A stretch of 8,398 bases of DNA. It comes from a candidate division CSSED10-310 bacterium. Lineage in GTDB: Bacteria; CSSED10-310; JAFGJC01. Below the pieces are notes generated by a model. It was not told the DNA's origin, searched no databases, and saw nothing but the letters and a program-made list of their open reading frames with translations. Below, piece after piece: positions 1-6,140 of the stretch. The DNA is taken from the NCBI GenBank assembly GCA_016929305.1, contig JAFGJC010000449.1, positions 1-8,398 of the forward strand, written 5' to 3'. Position 1 is the stretch's first letter. Every line of letters starts with the position of its first letter. Position numbers and translations under genes: made by a program.

Positions 1-11
1 CAGTAAAAACC
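1..11. repeat. Terminal direct repeat, left copy
   Basis: The first 11 bases (CAGTAAAAACC) are repeated exactly as the last 11 bases of the window (8388-8398). I did not see the 11-mer elsewhere. An exact match at both extreme ends is unlikely by chance. It would fit the overlap of a circular contig, or a direct repeat bounding an inserted segment. The match is too short to decide. Confidence 0.5.
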
Positions 12-36
12 CAAAATCCTGCCTCACTATGAGTAG

Positions 37-68
37 ACCCCGGCTCTTCACTTCGTTCCGGCCGGGGT
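37..68. repeat. Palindromic dispersed-repeat-like element (8-bp stem)
   Basis: ACCCCGGC at 37-44 and GCCGGGGT at 61-68 are perfect inverted repeats around a 16-base loop that contains CTTCACTTCG. From memory, the style (GTCA-CCCCGGC, GAACGAAGTGAAGAG, GGGGTCT when read on the minus strand) resembles REP-like intergenic palindromes dispersed in many environmental genomes. It lies downstream of the ankyrin gene. It has no T-tract right after the stem on either strand, so it is not a typical intrinsic terminator. Confidence 0.55.
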
Positions 69-89
69 GACAGATTGTGTCCTGCGATG

Positions 90-104
90 CATCCGGAACG
101 GATG
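90..104. repeat. Short perfect hairpin
   Basis: CATCCG (90-95), loop GAA, CGGATG (99-104) make a tight 6-bp stem. It lies 45-60 bases past the stop of the minus-strand ankyrin gene, so it could protect or end that transcript. There is no following T-run, so a terminator role is only possible. Confidence 0.35.
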
Positions 105-149
105 ACATTCGCACCGTGTGTGTCCAGCCCTTGAAATATTTAAACAGCG

Positions 150-2156
150 CTATTCCCTGAATGCCAGCAAATTTCGTGATCCATCGGTTTGCACGGCATA
201 CTGCTGTATGGTCACATATCCTTCCGGATCGCTTGTGGGCAGATGAAACGAAAGATAACCCTTGGCATATCTGCCGCGGGGAAGTTTCATGGTAAACTCG
301 CAGGGAAATGAATTGAACCGTTCATCCGTGACGTGAAAATATTCAGAATAACCCGTTTCGGGCGCCAGAGTAATTTTATGCAGTGCATCAGTGCTGCCAT
401 GGTTCTGAACGATGATACCGCAATCTTCCGGAAACTGAAAATATACATGGTATTTCTGAAACAACGGCTCAAATTTCAGCAGCGCCGTGAAATCCGCCGG
501 CGCTTCCGGATCGGTATCCAGGCAGACCGGCCGCTGCATATTGTTCTTATCAAGCTTTATGGTTATCCTTCGATCCTGGTACCGCAGATCACCACTCCCG
601 GTTTTTTCCATGATGATCACCATTCTGCGGTTTTCATACTTCAAATCTTTGAACTTCTCATACTGGGCCTGCGCAAGAGCGGCGTCATCCTGTTTGTATT
701 TTTCCGGATCCGGCAAATCCGCTTCTATTTTTTCCATCAGTTGATCTATCCCGACCTGCACTGTCGCCGTTCGGTATCCCTGTTTTTTGAATGTCATAAT
801 GATATCGGATGCCGACGGTACTGACGCATGAAATGCTCCATCAATCCGCTGGGTGTCCGTGGTGCTATCCGTCTGCAGATTTTCCAACTGAAACCGGCGT
901 ATCTCCAATGTCATGTCGACATCGGAGACCGGATCACCGTTTACATCGAGAACTTTACCGGACAGCTCGAAATCAGGGGACATCATTTTTCGAAGCAACA
1001 TAGCCTGATAGGTTTCTTGCCGATGTTTTTGGGTATCTTTTGGACCTTCCTTGGAACCATGCTCCCGAAGGAATGTCTTCGTCGCTTCGCTGCCATGCCG
1101 CATGGCATAATCCATCGGTGTTTCTCGGTTCTTGCTGACCACATTCAATTTCGCGCCTCGGGCCACAAGCATTTCCAGGGTATCCGCACTGTCTCTGCCG
1201 GCAGCAAGATGAACCGGCGTCAGGCCTTCATCGGAAACAGCATTGATATCTGCGCCGTTTTTCAGGAGCAATTCCATGGTTTCGCGCCGCGATGCATAGA
1301 ACAATGGCGTATATCCGCGCTTGTCCCGCACATTCACATCGAAACCCTGTTTCAGAAGATACTCAATAACATCCGTCCGGTTGTGAATGACAGCAAAATG
1401 CAGCGCATTGAGTCCATTCATGTCCACTTTCGATCTGATGTCCGCGCCGGCACGAATCAGCGACCAGACATGACGGCTGTCCTGCTGCATCGACTGGATG
1501 GCCTTGAGCAGCGGCGTGGTTCCCTCTGCGGATTTGACATTGACATCAGCGCCGGCTTCGATCAGACAGTCCACTATTTCCGGGTGCAGAAATGCATTGA
1601 ACAGAGGCGTTTCTCCTCTGTGGTTTACTGCATTCACATCCACACCGCTTTCCAGGATGATCCGGGTCTGTTCCAATCCATACCTCGCAGCGTAATGCAG
1701 CACCGTGTTACCGGCGGTGTCTTTCTGAGCCGGATCCAGGCCCTGCTGTAAAAGATACTTGAGCATCTCGATACTGCGGCTTGCCAGTGCCCGGTTCAAA
1801 ATAACGCTGTCTATACCCGGACCCTTCATTTTAGCTCCGGATTCCGCCAAAAGGCGAACGACATCCAGGTTTCCTTTTTCCACTGCCAGAGTTAACGGCG
1901 TGTTACGATGAAAATCAGCCGCCTCAAGATCCGCACCTTTTTCAATCAGATAGGCAACAACATCGATCTGACCTTTTTCAGCCGCGATGTGAAGCGGCGT
2001 TCTGCTGCGGTTATCCGTCCGGTTGATTGCAGAGGGATCTTTCTCGATCAACGATCTGATCTGCTGCAACTCCCGGGATTCCGAATAACCAACTCCGCAG
2101 CAGATCACAGCAAGAATTAGAATGAACGGAACATATGCTGACTTTGGAAACCTCAT
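150..2156 (-). CDS. Secreted ankyrin-repeat protein with beta-rich C-terminal region
   Basis: This is a 668-aa protein. Residues 1-25 form a Sec-type signal peptide (Arg/Lys near the N-terminus, then a hydrophobic stretch FILILAVICC). The cysteines at 19-20 lack a proper lipobox, so export to periplasm or surface is more likely than lipidation. Residues about 48-370 are nine to ten ankyrin repeats with the usual TPLHxAA, VxxLLxxGAD and DVN motifs; the third (about 117-147) is degenerate. Residues about 396-470 look like a carboxypeptidase-regulatory-like beta-sandwich (SGKVLDVNGDPV, DGAF, KKQGYRT). Residues 500-668 are beta-rich and unrecognised. Ankyrin stacks bind proteins; the partner is unknown. 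The ATG start is preceded by GGAGG at 2167-2171 with 10-base spacing. The gene diverges from the radical SAM gene across 181-202 bases. No catalytic residues are recognised. Confidence 0.93.
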   Translation of the reverse strand: MRFPKSAYVPFILILAVICCGVGYSESRELQQIRSLIEKDPSAINRTDNRSRTPLHIAAEKGQIDVVAYLIEKGADLEAADFHRNTPLTLAVEKGNLDVVRLLAESGAKMKGPGIDSVILNRALASRSIEMLKYLLQQGLDPAQKDTAGNTVLHYAARYGLEQTRIILESGVDVNAVNHRGETPLFNAFLHPEIVDCLIEAGADVNVKSAEGTTPLLKAIQSMQQDSRHVWSLIRAGADIRSKVDMNGLNALHFAVIHNRTDVIEYLLKQGFDVNVRDKRGYTPLFYASRRETMELLLKNGADINAVSDEGLTPVHLAAGRDSADTLEMLVARGAKLNVVSKNRETPMDYAMRHGSEATKTFLREHGSKEGPKDTQKHRQETYQAMLLRKMMSPDFELSGKVLDVNGDPVSDVDMTLEIRRFQLENLQTDSTTDTQRIDGAFHASVPSASDIIMTFKKQGYRTATVQVGIDQLMEKIEADLPDPEKYKQDDAALAQAQYEKFKDLKYENRRMVIIMEKTGSGDLRYQDRRITIKLDKNNMQRPVCLDTDPEAPADFTALLKFEPLFQKYHVYFQFPEDCGIIVQNHGSTDALHKITLAPETGYSEYFHVTDERFNSFPCEFTMKLPRGRYAKGYLSFHLPTSDPEGYVTIQQYAVQTDGSRNLLAFRE

Positions 2157-2287
2157 GATCCTGAGTCCTCCGCTATTTTTCCCTTCGTATCCATCTAAAG
2201 CTGAACATATACATGAAGATAAACCAGATGCATCACCGGATCAACACCTCCCCGCCAGCAATTAAAAATATCAATCCGATGACACGA

Positions 2288-2315
2288 TTGACAATTTCTC
2301 GCAGTCAACTATTCT
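2288..2315 (+). promoter_or_regulatory. Probable sigma-70-like promoter for the radical SAM gene
   Basis: A perfect TTGACA (2288-2293) is followed after 16 bases by TATTCT (2310-2315), which matches 4 of 6 of the -10 consensus. Transcription would start near 2322, giving a leader of about 37 bases to the ATG at 2359. It sits in the divergent gap shared with the ankyrin gene. Confidence 0.5.
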
Positions 2316-2358
2316 TGACCTGTTATGTATTCCCTGCTTGAAGAAATATTGGAAAATA

Positions 2359-3780
2359 ATGACAAATGCTAGAGACTATCCCGGATCCATCGCGACGCTT
2401 TTAACCGAATATACTGAAAACGCAGCCGCAGCCGGGCAGGTGCGAAATGGCGATGAATGGGTAAAAAAGCAGGATTATCCACAAGCGCGGCAATGTTACT
2501 CCGGCGCATTGAACATTCAGCCGGACAATTACGATGCGATGGCGGGAATCGATTACCTGGACTATCTGATCTCTCCTCCCAAAGAGCGCTATTGCTGGAC
2601 ACCCAAACCTCTGCCGAATGAAATCAACGAGCAGCGAGCCTTCAACCGGGAGCTCAACCGCAGGGAATTTGAAGCGAAGAAAACGGTGTTGAAGTCCGTG
2701 CCGACCATGTGCCTTTTGGAGCTGACCACCCGGTGCAATTTTTCCTGTATCCATTGTCACCGGCGATATTTTCCGGTTCCGGAAACGGATATTGACGTGA
2801 ACCTGCTGGATTCACTCTTCGCCAACGTGTTCCCGAAACTGGACTGGATTACCGTGACAGGATTCGGCGAGCAGACCATCAGCCGGCACTATCCATCGGT
2901 GATGGCGCGGCTGGTGGCGTTACAGATCGTAAGCCATTACAGCACCAATACTTCCACGCTGACACCCGCTCATATCGAAGCACTGGTGAAATGCAACGCG
3001 AACATCATTCTGTCGGTGGACGGAACGTCAAAGGAGACTTTCGAGAGTATACGCTGCGGCGGGAAATGGCATCAGCTCCTCAAATCACTGTTTCTGATTA
3101 AACGTATTCGAGCGATTCTGGGCGGTGACAGCCTGTTCAGAATCACGTTCGTCATCATGCGGAAAAATATCCACGAACTTCCGGATATGGTGCGACTCAT
3201 CAATTTCTTCAACCTGGATGATCTGACAGTACAGGATTATCTGCCGGTAGGCGATCCGGTTATGGATCAGCAGACACTCCGGCATGAGCCGGAACGGGCC
3301 AACCGGTATCTGAATGATGCCGCAAAACTGGCCAAAGAATACAATATGAAAATACTGCTGCCGGATCCATTCCCCACGGATGCGCCATCACCGGGTGACG
3401 GATTATGGAAACGATTCCGGCGGATCCGCAGGGTCTTTCCGGAAAGAAAACGGTTCCCGATGCGGTGTTTTCAGCCGTGGTCGAGTCCGTGTTTCCGGGC
3501 CAACGGCGACGTCTCGCCATGTTGCAACAGCTCCAGAAGCATGGGCAGCCTGCATGAAAAATGTTTCGAGGAGATCTGGAACGGATGGCGGTTCCGATTG
3601 TTCCGGCGGATGGCCGACTCCTTCCTGCCCCCGCCCGAATGCCGAATCTGCAATGTTATTGACAGCATCAATTCCGGTAATCCGGCAAATACCATCCAAA
3701 AGGAAGGATTGATTGTGAAAAGCCTGTATTATATCGAGCGGAAGCTTCGACGGGCATTTTTAAAAATTCATGGCAACTAA
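2359..3780 (+). CDS. Radical SAM/SPASM domain protein with N-terminal TPR unit
   Basis: The protein is 473 aa from ATG 2359, or 480 aa from TTG 2338. I prefer the ATG because the TTG has no ribosome binding site and lies only about 16 bases past the predicted transcription start; GGA at 2351-2353 is a weak site for the ATG. Numbering from the TTG, residues 37-72 resemble one TPR. The radical SAM cluster motif CxxxCxxC is C133, C137, C140, followed by a GGEP-like GFGEQ at 175-179 and a SVDG strand at 226-229. The C-terminal SPASM region has C377 in CFQPW, C385, then NGDVSPCC with C395-C396, C409, and CxxC at 435-438, enough to hold auxiliary iron-sulfur clusters. SPASM enzymes commonly modify peptides or carry out other radical reactions; the substrate here is unknown. 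The gene converges on the tiny lipoprotein gene at 3788-3880, with 7 bases between the stops. Confidence 0.93.
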   Translation: MTNARDYPGSIATLLTEYTENAAAAGQVRNGDEWVKKQDYPQARQCYSGALNIQPDNYDAMAGIDYLDYLISPPKERYCWTPKPLPNEINEQRAFNRELNRREFEAKKTVLKSVPTMCLLELTTRCNFSCIHCHRRYFPVPETDIDVNLLDSLFANVFPKLDWITVTGFGEQTISRHYPSVMARLVALQIVSHYSTNTSTLTPAHIEALVKCNANIILSVDGTSKETFESIRCGGKWHQLLKSLFLIKRIRAILGGDSLFRITFVIMRKNIHELPDMVRLINFFNLDDLTVQDYLPVGDPVMDQQTLRHEPERANRYLNDAAKLAKEYNMKILLPDPFPTDAPSPGDGLWKRFRRIRRVFPERKRFPMRCFQPWSSPCFRANGDVSPCCNSSRSMGSLHEKCFEEIWNGWRFRLFRRMADSFLPPPECRICNVIDSINSGNPANTIQKEGLIVKSLYYIERKLRRAFLKIHGN

Positions 3781-3787
3781 ATGGTTA

Positions 3788-3880
3788 TTAAAAAACACTG
3801 TACCAATCTGAACATCCGGTCAAGAATAATAAAGCAAAACTGATGAGTAAGCCCATCAGGAAAAATCTTTTTTCAAACAT
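3788..3880 (-). CDS. Very small lipoprotein (30 aa, 8-residue mature peptide)
   Basis: This short frame encodes MFEKRF, a hydrophobic core (residues 7-20) and lipobox L20-T-G-C23, then only SDWYSVF before TAA. The predicted mature product is an 8-residue lipopeptide, CSDWYSVF. Ser at +2 would allow outer-membrane sorting under the E. coli Lol rule. Support for a real gene is the AGAGAGG ribosome binding site (about 3885-3891) a few bases upstream of ATG, and a near-consensus promoter just before it. The lipobox cysteine is residue 23, as in the two lipoproteins upstream on the same strand. It could be an entericidin- or lysis-protein-like small lipoprotein, a peptide signal precursor, or the 5' remnant of a truncated lipoprotein gene. 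No family is recognised. Confidence 0.6.
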   Translation of the reverse strand: MFEKRFFLMGLLISFALLFLTGCSDWYSVF

Positions 3881-3913
3881 AAAACCTCTCTTTTTATAAA
3901 AAAGTTCATTATG

Positions 3914-3943
3914 ATTATAATATCAAGAATTCATCCTTATCAA
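3914..3943 (-). promoter_or_regulatory. Promoter of the tiny lipoprotein gene
   Basis: Read on the minus strand, TTGATA (3943-3938, 5 of 6 matches) is followed after 18 bases by a perfect TATAAT (3919-3914). Transcription would start near 3907, leaving a leader of about 27 bases that holds the AGAGAGG site. The surrounding 3881-4008 is strikingly AT-rich and otherwise empty. Confidence 0.6.
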
Positions 3944-4008
3944 AATAATATGCAGCTTGACAATTTCTAATTTCATCTTAACATTTTTTAACTTTTTTAA
4001 ACAAATAT

Positions 4009-4521
4009 TCAGCGCCAGGGGTAGCGGGTCCGTGAAACACAAAACGTTCCGGAACCTGGAAATTCAAGATCAAGGGAAAACTCCAGAACCGGGTCATCCT
4101 GCCATCGAAGCGGTTCCTCGAATTGAAACGTATACCGTCCCGGATGCAGCTTGGGAAAAGCATAATCCAGCCGGTACAAACAATTGCATTTGCATGCCGC
4201 CTCCGTGGAATATTCTGAAATGGTTATGGCGCTGCCATCCATCGTAATGTCAGCATCGATATCTCCCGGACAGCAGTTGAATGCCGCATATTGATGCACC
4301 ATCACCAGAGTTCTGTCCGAACTGTAATTCCAGTAAATGCAGTCCCGGCTGAAATCGTCGGATTCCGTACCCTGAACATCCATTCGGTCAAGACAACCCG
4401 ACCAGGCGGTCATGCCGCCCTCGATTGCCGTATTGTCATCCGTTACGTTTTCACATCCCGTGAGGCATAACAGGAAAAGCATGTAGGTAAAGATAATTGA
4501 AAAAATCTCACGATGCTTCAT
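4009..4521 (-). CDS. Lipoprotein with NCCP and CxCxC cysteine motifs
   Basis: The protein is 170 aa from ATG 4521, chosen because GGGAGG (4527-4532) lies 5 bases upstream; an in-frame ATG at 4551 would put ten extra polar residues before the signal. Residues 1-23 are a lipoprotein signal with lipobox L20-T-G-C23. Glu at +2 predicts outer-membrane or surface placement. The mature part (about 148 aa) is acidic and beta-rich. It has a cysteine-rich central portion with FNCCPGDID and, about 25 residues later, CKCNCLYRLDY, then a PGRYTFQF strand near the end. The paired cysteines suggest disulfides or metal binding; this is inference. It is the second gene of a probable operon, 52 bases after the 139-aa lipoprotein gene. 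The family is not recognised. Confidence 0.82.
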   Translation of the reverse strand: MKHREIFSIIFTYMLFLLCLTGCENVTDDNTAIEGGMTAWSGCLDRMDVQGTESDDFSRDCIYWNYSSDRTLVMVHQYAAFNCCPGDIDADITMDGSAITISEYSTEAACKCNCLYRLDYAFPKLHPGRYTFQFEEPLRWQDDPVLEFSLDLEFPGSGTFCVSRTRYPWR

Positions 4522-4553
4522 CAAAGCCTCCCGTCCCGTTCGGTAAAACATCG

Positions 4554-4583
4554 TCTGCTGTAATCGTTATCGGTCACAGCAGA
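4554..4583 (-). terminator. Intergenic hairpin between two lipoprotein genes
   Basis: TCTGCTGT and ACAGCAGA (4554-4561 and 4576-4583) are a perfect 8-bp inverted repeat with a 14-base loop, covering the stop codon of the upstream lipoprotein gene. Only a short TTTT follows, about 5 bases past the stem in the minus direction. It may be a weak terminator, an attenuator or a messenger-stabilising stem that sets different levels for the two genes. Confidence 0.4.
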
Positions 4584-4993
4584 TCAGCAAGACTGGCATC
4601 GATCTCCGCGTGGGTTTCACCGGACTGCCGTGCCCGTTCCCAGCCGTCGATGAAGATGGATACCGTTATTTCGGAGTCCCATCCGGGACACGGACCGTCA
4701 CAATTGATATGCCGGGCATACAGCAACAATCGTGTTTCCGGATCATCCGCCGTGCATTCAAATTCCCATTCGTTATCGTCCACGTGACCGTCCCAATACT
4801 CATCACCATCACAATCAAAATAACGGACCCCATAAATCCCCGGCACGTCATAACTGTTCCAGGCGCTGACGACATACCGGATCTCCCACGGACCCAGCCA
4901 GTTGAACGGATCGTTGTCATCGGAACATCCGGAAATGAACGCGAAGCTTATCAGGATAAAAACGATGTAATGATTGATGTTTAATGAGTGCAT
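4574..4993 (-). CDS. Small lipoprotein with acidic DxDGD segment
   Basis: The protein is 139 aa from ATG 4993, which has GGAG (5002-5005) 8 bases upstream. A GTG at 5014 would add seven residues and is less likely. Residues 1-23 are a lipoprotein signal ending in lipobox I20-S-G-C23; Ser at +2 predicts outer-membrane sorting. The mature part begins SDDNDPFNW and contains an acidic stretch, DCDGDEYWDGHVDDNEW, that resembles calcium-binding DxDGD loops of thrombospondin-type repeats. Several cysteines (FDCDG, FECTA, NCDGPC) could form disulfides. It is probably the first gene of a two-gene lipoprotein operon, with its own promoter just upstream. The family is not recognised; calcium binding is inference. 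Confidence 0.8.
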   Translation of the reverse strand: MHSLNINHYIVFILISFAFISGCSDDNDPFNWLGPWEIRYVVSAWNSYDVPGIYGVRYFDCDGDEYWDGHVDDNEWEFECTADDPETRLLLYARHINCDGPCPGWDSEITVSIFIDGWERARQSGETHAEIDASLADLL

Positions 4994-5026
4994 TTCACCG
5001 GCTCCATTTTTCACCGTTACAATTAT

Positions 5027-5056
5027 AGTATAAAGATACCATTCCGGTTATGTCAA
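5027..5056 (-). promoter_or_regulatory. Promoter of the lipoprotein operon
   Basis: On the minus strand a perfect TTGACA (5056-5051) precedes TATACT (5032-5027) by 18 bases. Transcription would start near 5020, giving a leader of about 27 bases to the ATG at 4993. A TATAAT at 5027-5022 directly follows but is 23 bases from the -35, so TATACT is the better -10. Confidence 0.6.
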
Positions 5057-5130
5057 TGTGTTTGAAACATACAAAACTCCGCCGCTTCAAACAATCACAT
5101 TCCCGCTGTTCCGCCTGTCAGCATCATCGA

Positions 5131-5151
5131 GGGTCGAGGCAAGCCCGACCC
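5131..5151. repeat. GC-rich hairpin, dispersed-repeat-like
   Basis: GGGTCG (5131-5136) and CGACCC (5146-5151) flank the 9-base loop AGGCAAGCC. The style (GGTCGGGCTTGCC on the other strand) resembles small palindromes dispersed in environmental genomes, from memory. No T-tract follows on either strand, so it is unlikely to be a terminator. It lies between the attC-like site and the lipoprotein operon promoter. Confidence 0.4.
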
Positions 5152-5218
5152 CTCCATTGTCTTCGATTTTCGAGTATGCCTATCAGGATTGAATCCCATT
5201 TTCCATCGATTCTCGGGC

Positions 5219-5290
5219 AGTTAACGTTGAAAACCAGCCGCTGGCTGTGTAGTTCAGCGAAGGCTGGTCGGTTTGATTTTCTTGTTAGCT
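5219..5290 (-). other. attC-like imperfect palindrome at the end of the toxin gene
   Basis: Read on the minus strand, a 72-base imperfect palindrome begins with AGCTAAC (5290-5284), containing the toxin stop codon, and ends with GTTAACT (5225-5219). These outer boxes are complementary at 6 of 7 positions, and each differs by one base from the integron consensus RYYYAAC / GTTRRRY. Inside are TCAAACC, an extra G, and a 7-bp stem ACCAGCC / GGCTGGT. Position, orientation and length fit an integron attC. The spacer between outer box and stem is much longer on the left than on the right, which is not typical, and no integrase gene is seen. A terminator-like fold of the toxin transcript is the alternative. 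Confidence 0.45.
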
Positions 5291-5623
5291 TCCAATTAAC
5301 TCTATTAATCCTTCAACCGCAAGATTCATCTCTTCTGGTGTGGCTTCTCCAATTTGTTCCCCAATTCTCTCAACAGATAGCGTTCTTATTTGACTGATTT
5401 TAATCCACGATTTTTTCGGTAAATACGAGGAGGTCATTTCCAAAGTCAATGGGTATTTCGCTCTTTGAGGTTGACTGGTTAACGCCATCGCAATGACTGT
5501 TCCTGATGTGGAATTGAAAATATCCTGACTCAAAATAAGAACAGGTCGATAACCAGATTGCTCTCTGCCTTTGGTTGGGTTCAAATTTGCCCAGCGTATT
5601 TGACCTCTTAATATTCCGGCCAT
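5285..5623 (-). CDS. mazF: MazF/PemK-family endoribonuclease toxin
   Basis: The protein is 112 aa, full length for MazF. MazF toxins cleave cellular RNA, mostly messenger RNA, at short sequences and stop growth. The N-terminal pattern GQIRWANLNPTKGREQSGYRPVLILS is typical of the fold. R26 (in YRPV) and T49 (in ALTS) fall at the positions of the catalytic Arg and Thr of Bacillus subtilis MazF. The SWIKISQIRTL strand that normally follows is also present, so the toxin looks intact. Its ATG lies within the antitoxin gene (16-base overlap), with GAGG at 5634-5637 as a ribosome binding site; this gives translational coupling. The stop codon is part of an attC-like palindrome. Cleavage specificity cannot be read from the sequence. 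Confidence 0.93.
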   Translation of the reverse strand: MAGILRGQIRWANLNPTKGREQSGYRPVLILSQDIFNSTSGTVIAMALTSQPQRAKYPLTLEMTSSYLPKKSWIKISQIRTLSVERIGEQIGEATPEEMNLAVEGLIELIGS

Positions 5624-5850
5624 TCGCTTATATCCTCACCCAAACCTTCTTCTGCCATAGCCATTTCAAATTTGGGATCAAGTTTATTGCATTCGCGCGC
5701 CAACCGGCCACGTTCCAATTTTTTAAGTTTCTCCTTTAGCGCTTCCTGAATGACACGACTGCGGTTGGGAAACACTTTTTCCTTAATTAATCGATCAAGA
5801 TGAATCAAAGTTTCTTCTTCAATTGTAATGGCAATTTTTTGTCTGGCCAT
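5608..5850 (-). CDS. Ribbon-helix-helix antitoxin of the MazF pair
   Basis: The protein is 80 aa. Residues 2-10 (RQKIAITI) form the DNA-contacting beta strand. Residues 11-25 form the first helix, with LDRLIKE, and residues 27-45 form the second helix after the turn FPNRSRVIQEAL, the typical CopG/MetJ-like RHH pattern. The C-terminal part (about 52-80, acidic, ending EWPEY) should wrap around and block the toxin. It should also repress its own operon through the palindrome over its promoter. The ATG is preceded by GGAGG at 5857-5861 with 6-base spacing. Pairing is certain by overlap with the toxin gene. It is MazE-like by function but RHH rather than AbrB fold, so I leave the symbol open. Confidence 0.92.
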   Translation of the reverse strand: MARQKIAITIEEETLIHLDRLIKEKVFPNRSRVIQEALKEKLKKLERGRLARECNKLDPKFEMAMAEEGLGEDISEWPEY

Positions 5851-5861
5851 ATCACACCTCC

Positions 5862-5896
5862 AGTATGATAATATGTCATACTCCGTTGTTTGTCAA
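5862..5896 (-). promoter_or_regulatory. Toxin-antitoxin promoter with palindromic operator
   Basis: On the minus strand a perfect TTGACA (5896-5891) precedes TATTAT (5873-5868) by 17 bases. The inverted repeat AGTATGA-N7-TCATACT (5862-5882) covers the -10 box and part of the spacer, exactly where an RHH repressor would block polymerase. The predicted start near 5861 leaves a leader of only about 10 bases, made up almost entirely of the GGAGG site. The -35 lies 1 base from the stop codon of the preceding fragment. Confidence 0.75.
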
Positions 5897-5897
5897 T

Positions 5898-6086
5898 TCA
5901 TTTGGGCGTTTTCTCATCTACAAATTTTGAGATTTCGTCAGGGAAAAAACCTCTCAATTCATCTAAACTGGCAGTTTTCTCTTCTGTAGTACAATTACCT
6001 AGACCTGATATCCAGTATTTAGGAAAGAGTGGATCTGAAATGTAAATATGATCTCCGATATTATTGAATCCTGCAAGAAACAACAC
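5898..6086 (-). pseudogene. Probable C-terminal fragment of an unrecognised protein
   Basis: The last 62 codons from a GTG at 6086 read like real coding sequence (FLAGFNNIGDHIYISDPLF, then a charged tail ending VDEKTPK). The frame stays open upstream as far as TGA at 6159-6161, through a protein-like DIETDKERIH segment, with no ATG and no strong ribosome binding site. It therefore looks like the 3' end of a longer gene whose 5' part was lost when the VOC gene with its flanking CTAACAA motif was joined, somewhere near 6110-6140. A short real protein started at the GTG, with weak AGAAAGAA upstream, is the alternative. The family is not recognised. Confidence 0.5.
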
Positions 6087-6110
6087 GTGAATTCTTTCTT
6101 TGTCTGTTTC

Positions 6111-6127
6111 GATATCGCTTGATATCG
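6111..6127. repeat. Short direct repeat GATATCG-CTT-GATATCG
   Basis: Two exact GATATCG copies (6111-6117, 6121-6127) are spaced by three bases, giving a 10-base period. The first is part of the 8-bp palindrome CGATATCG. It lies at the likely junction between the VOC gene end and the fragment gene, so it could mark a recombination point or bind a regulator. Confidence 0.35.
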
Positions 6128-6140
6128 TTGTGAACAGTGC

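Noticed and set aside
828..1751. Long plus-strand open frame (307 codons) opposite the ankyrin gene
   Set aside because: It is antisense to an intact repeat protein with recognisable motifs, has no domain logic and no ribosome binding site; it reflects the periodic repeat coding on the other strand.
2213..2266. 17-codon plus-strand peptide in the divergent gap, considered as a radical SAM substrate
   Set aside because: There is no ribosome binding site, the composition is not peptide-precursor-like, and it lies upstream of the predicted promoter for the enzyme gene.
3781..3899. Two tiny plus-strand frames (20 and 18 codons) directly after the radical SAM stop
   Set aside because: They share the DNA of the tiny lipoprotein on the minus strand, have no ribosome binding sites and have random-looking composition.
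5131..5151. Intrinsic terminator
   Set aside because: The stem is good, but no T-tract follows on either strand.
5050..5397. 115-codon plus-strand frame across the attC-like site and toxin end
   Set aside because: It overlaps the intact toxin gene on the other strand and palindromic DNA, and the product is low-complexity and protein-unlike.
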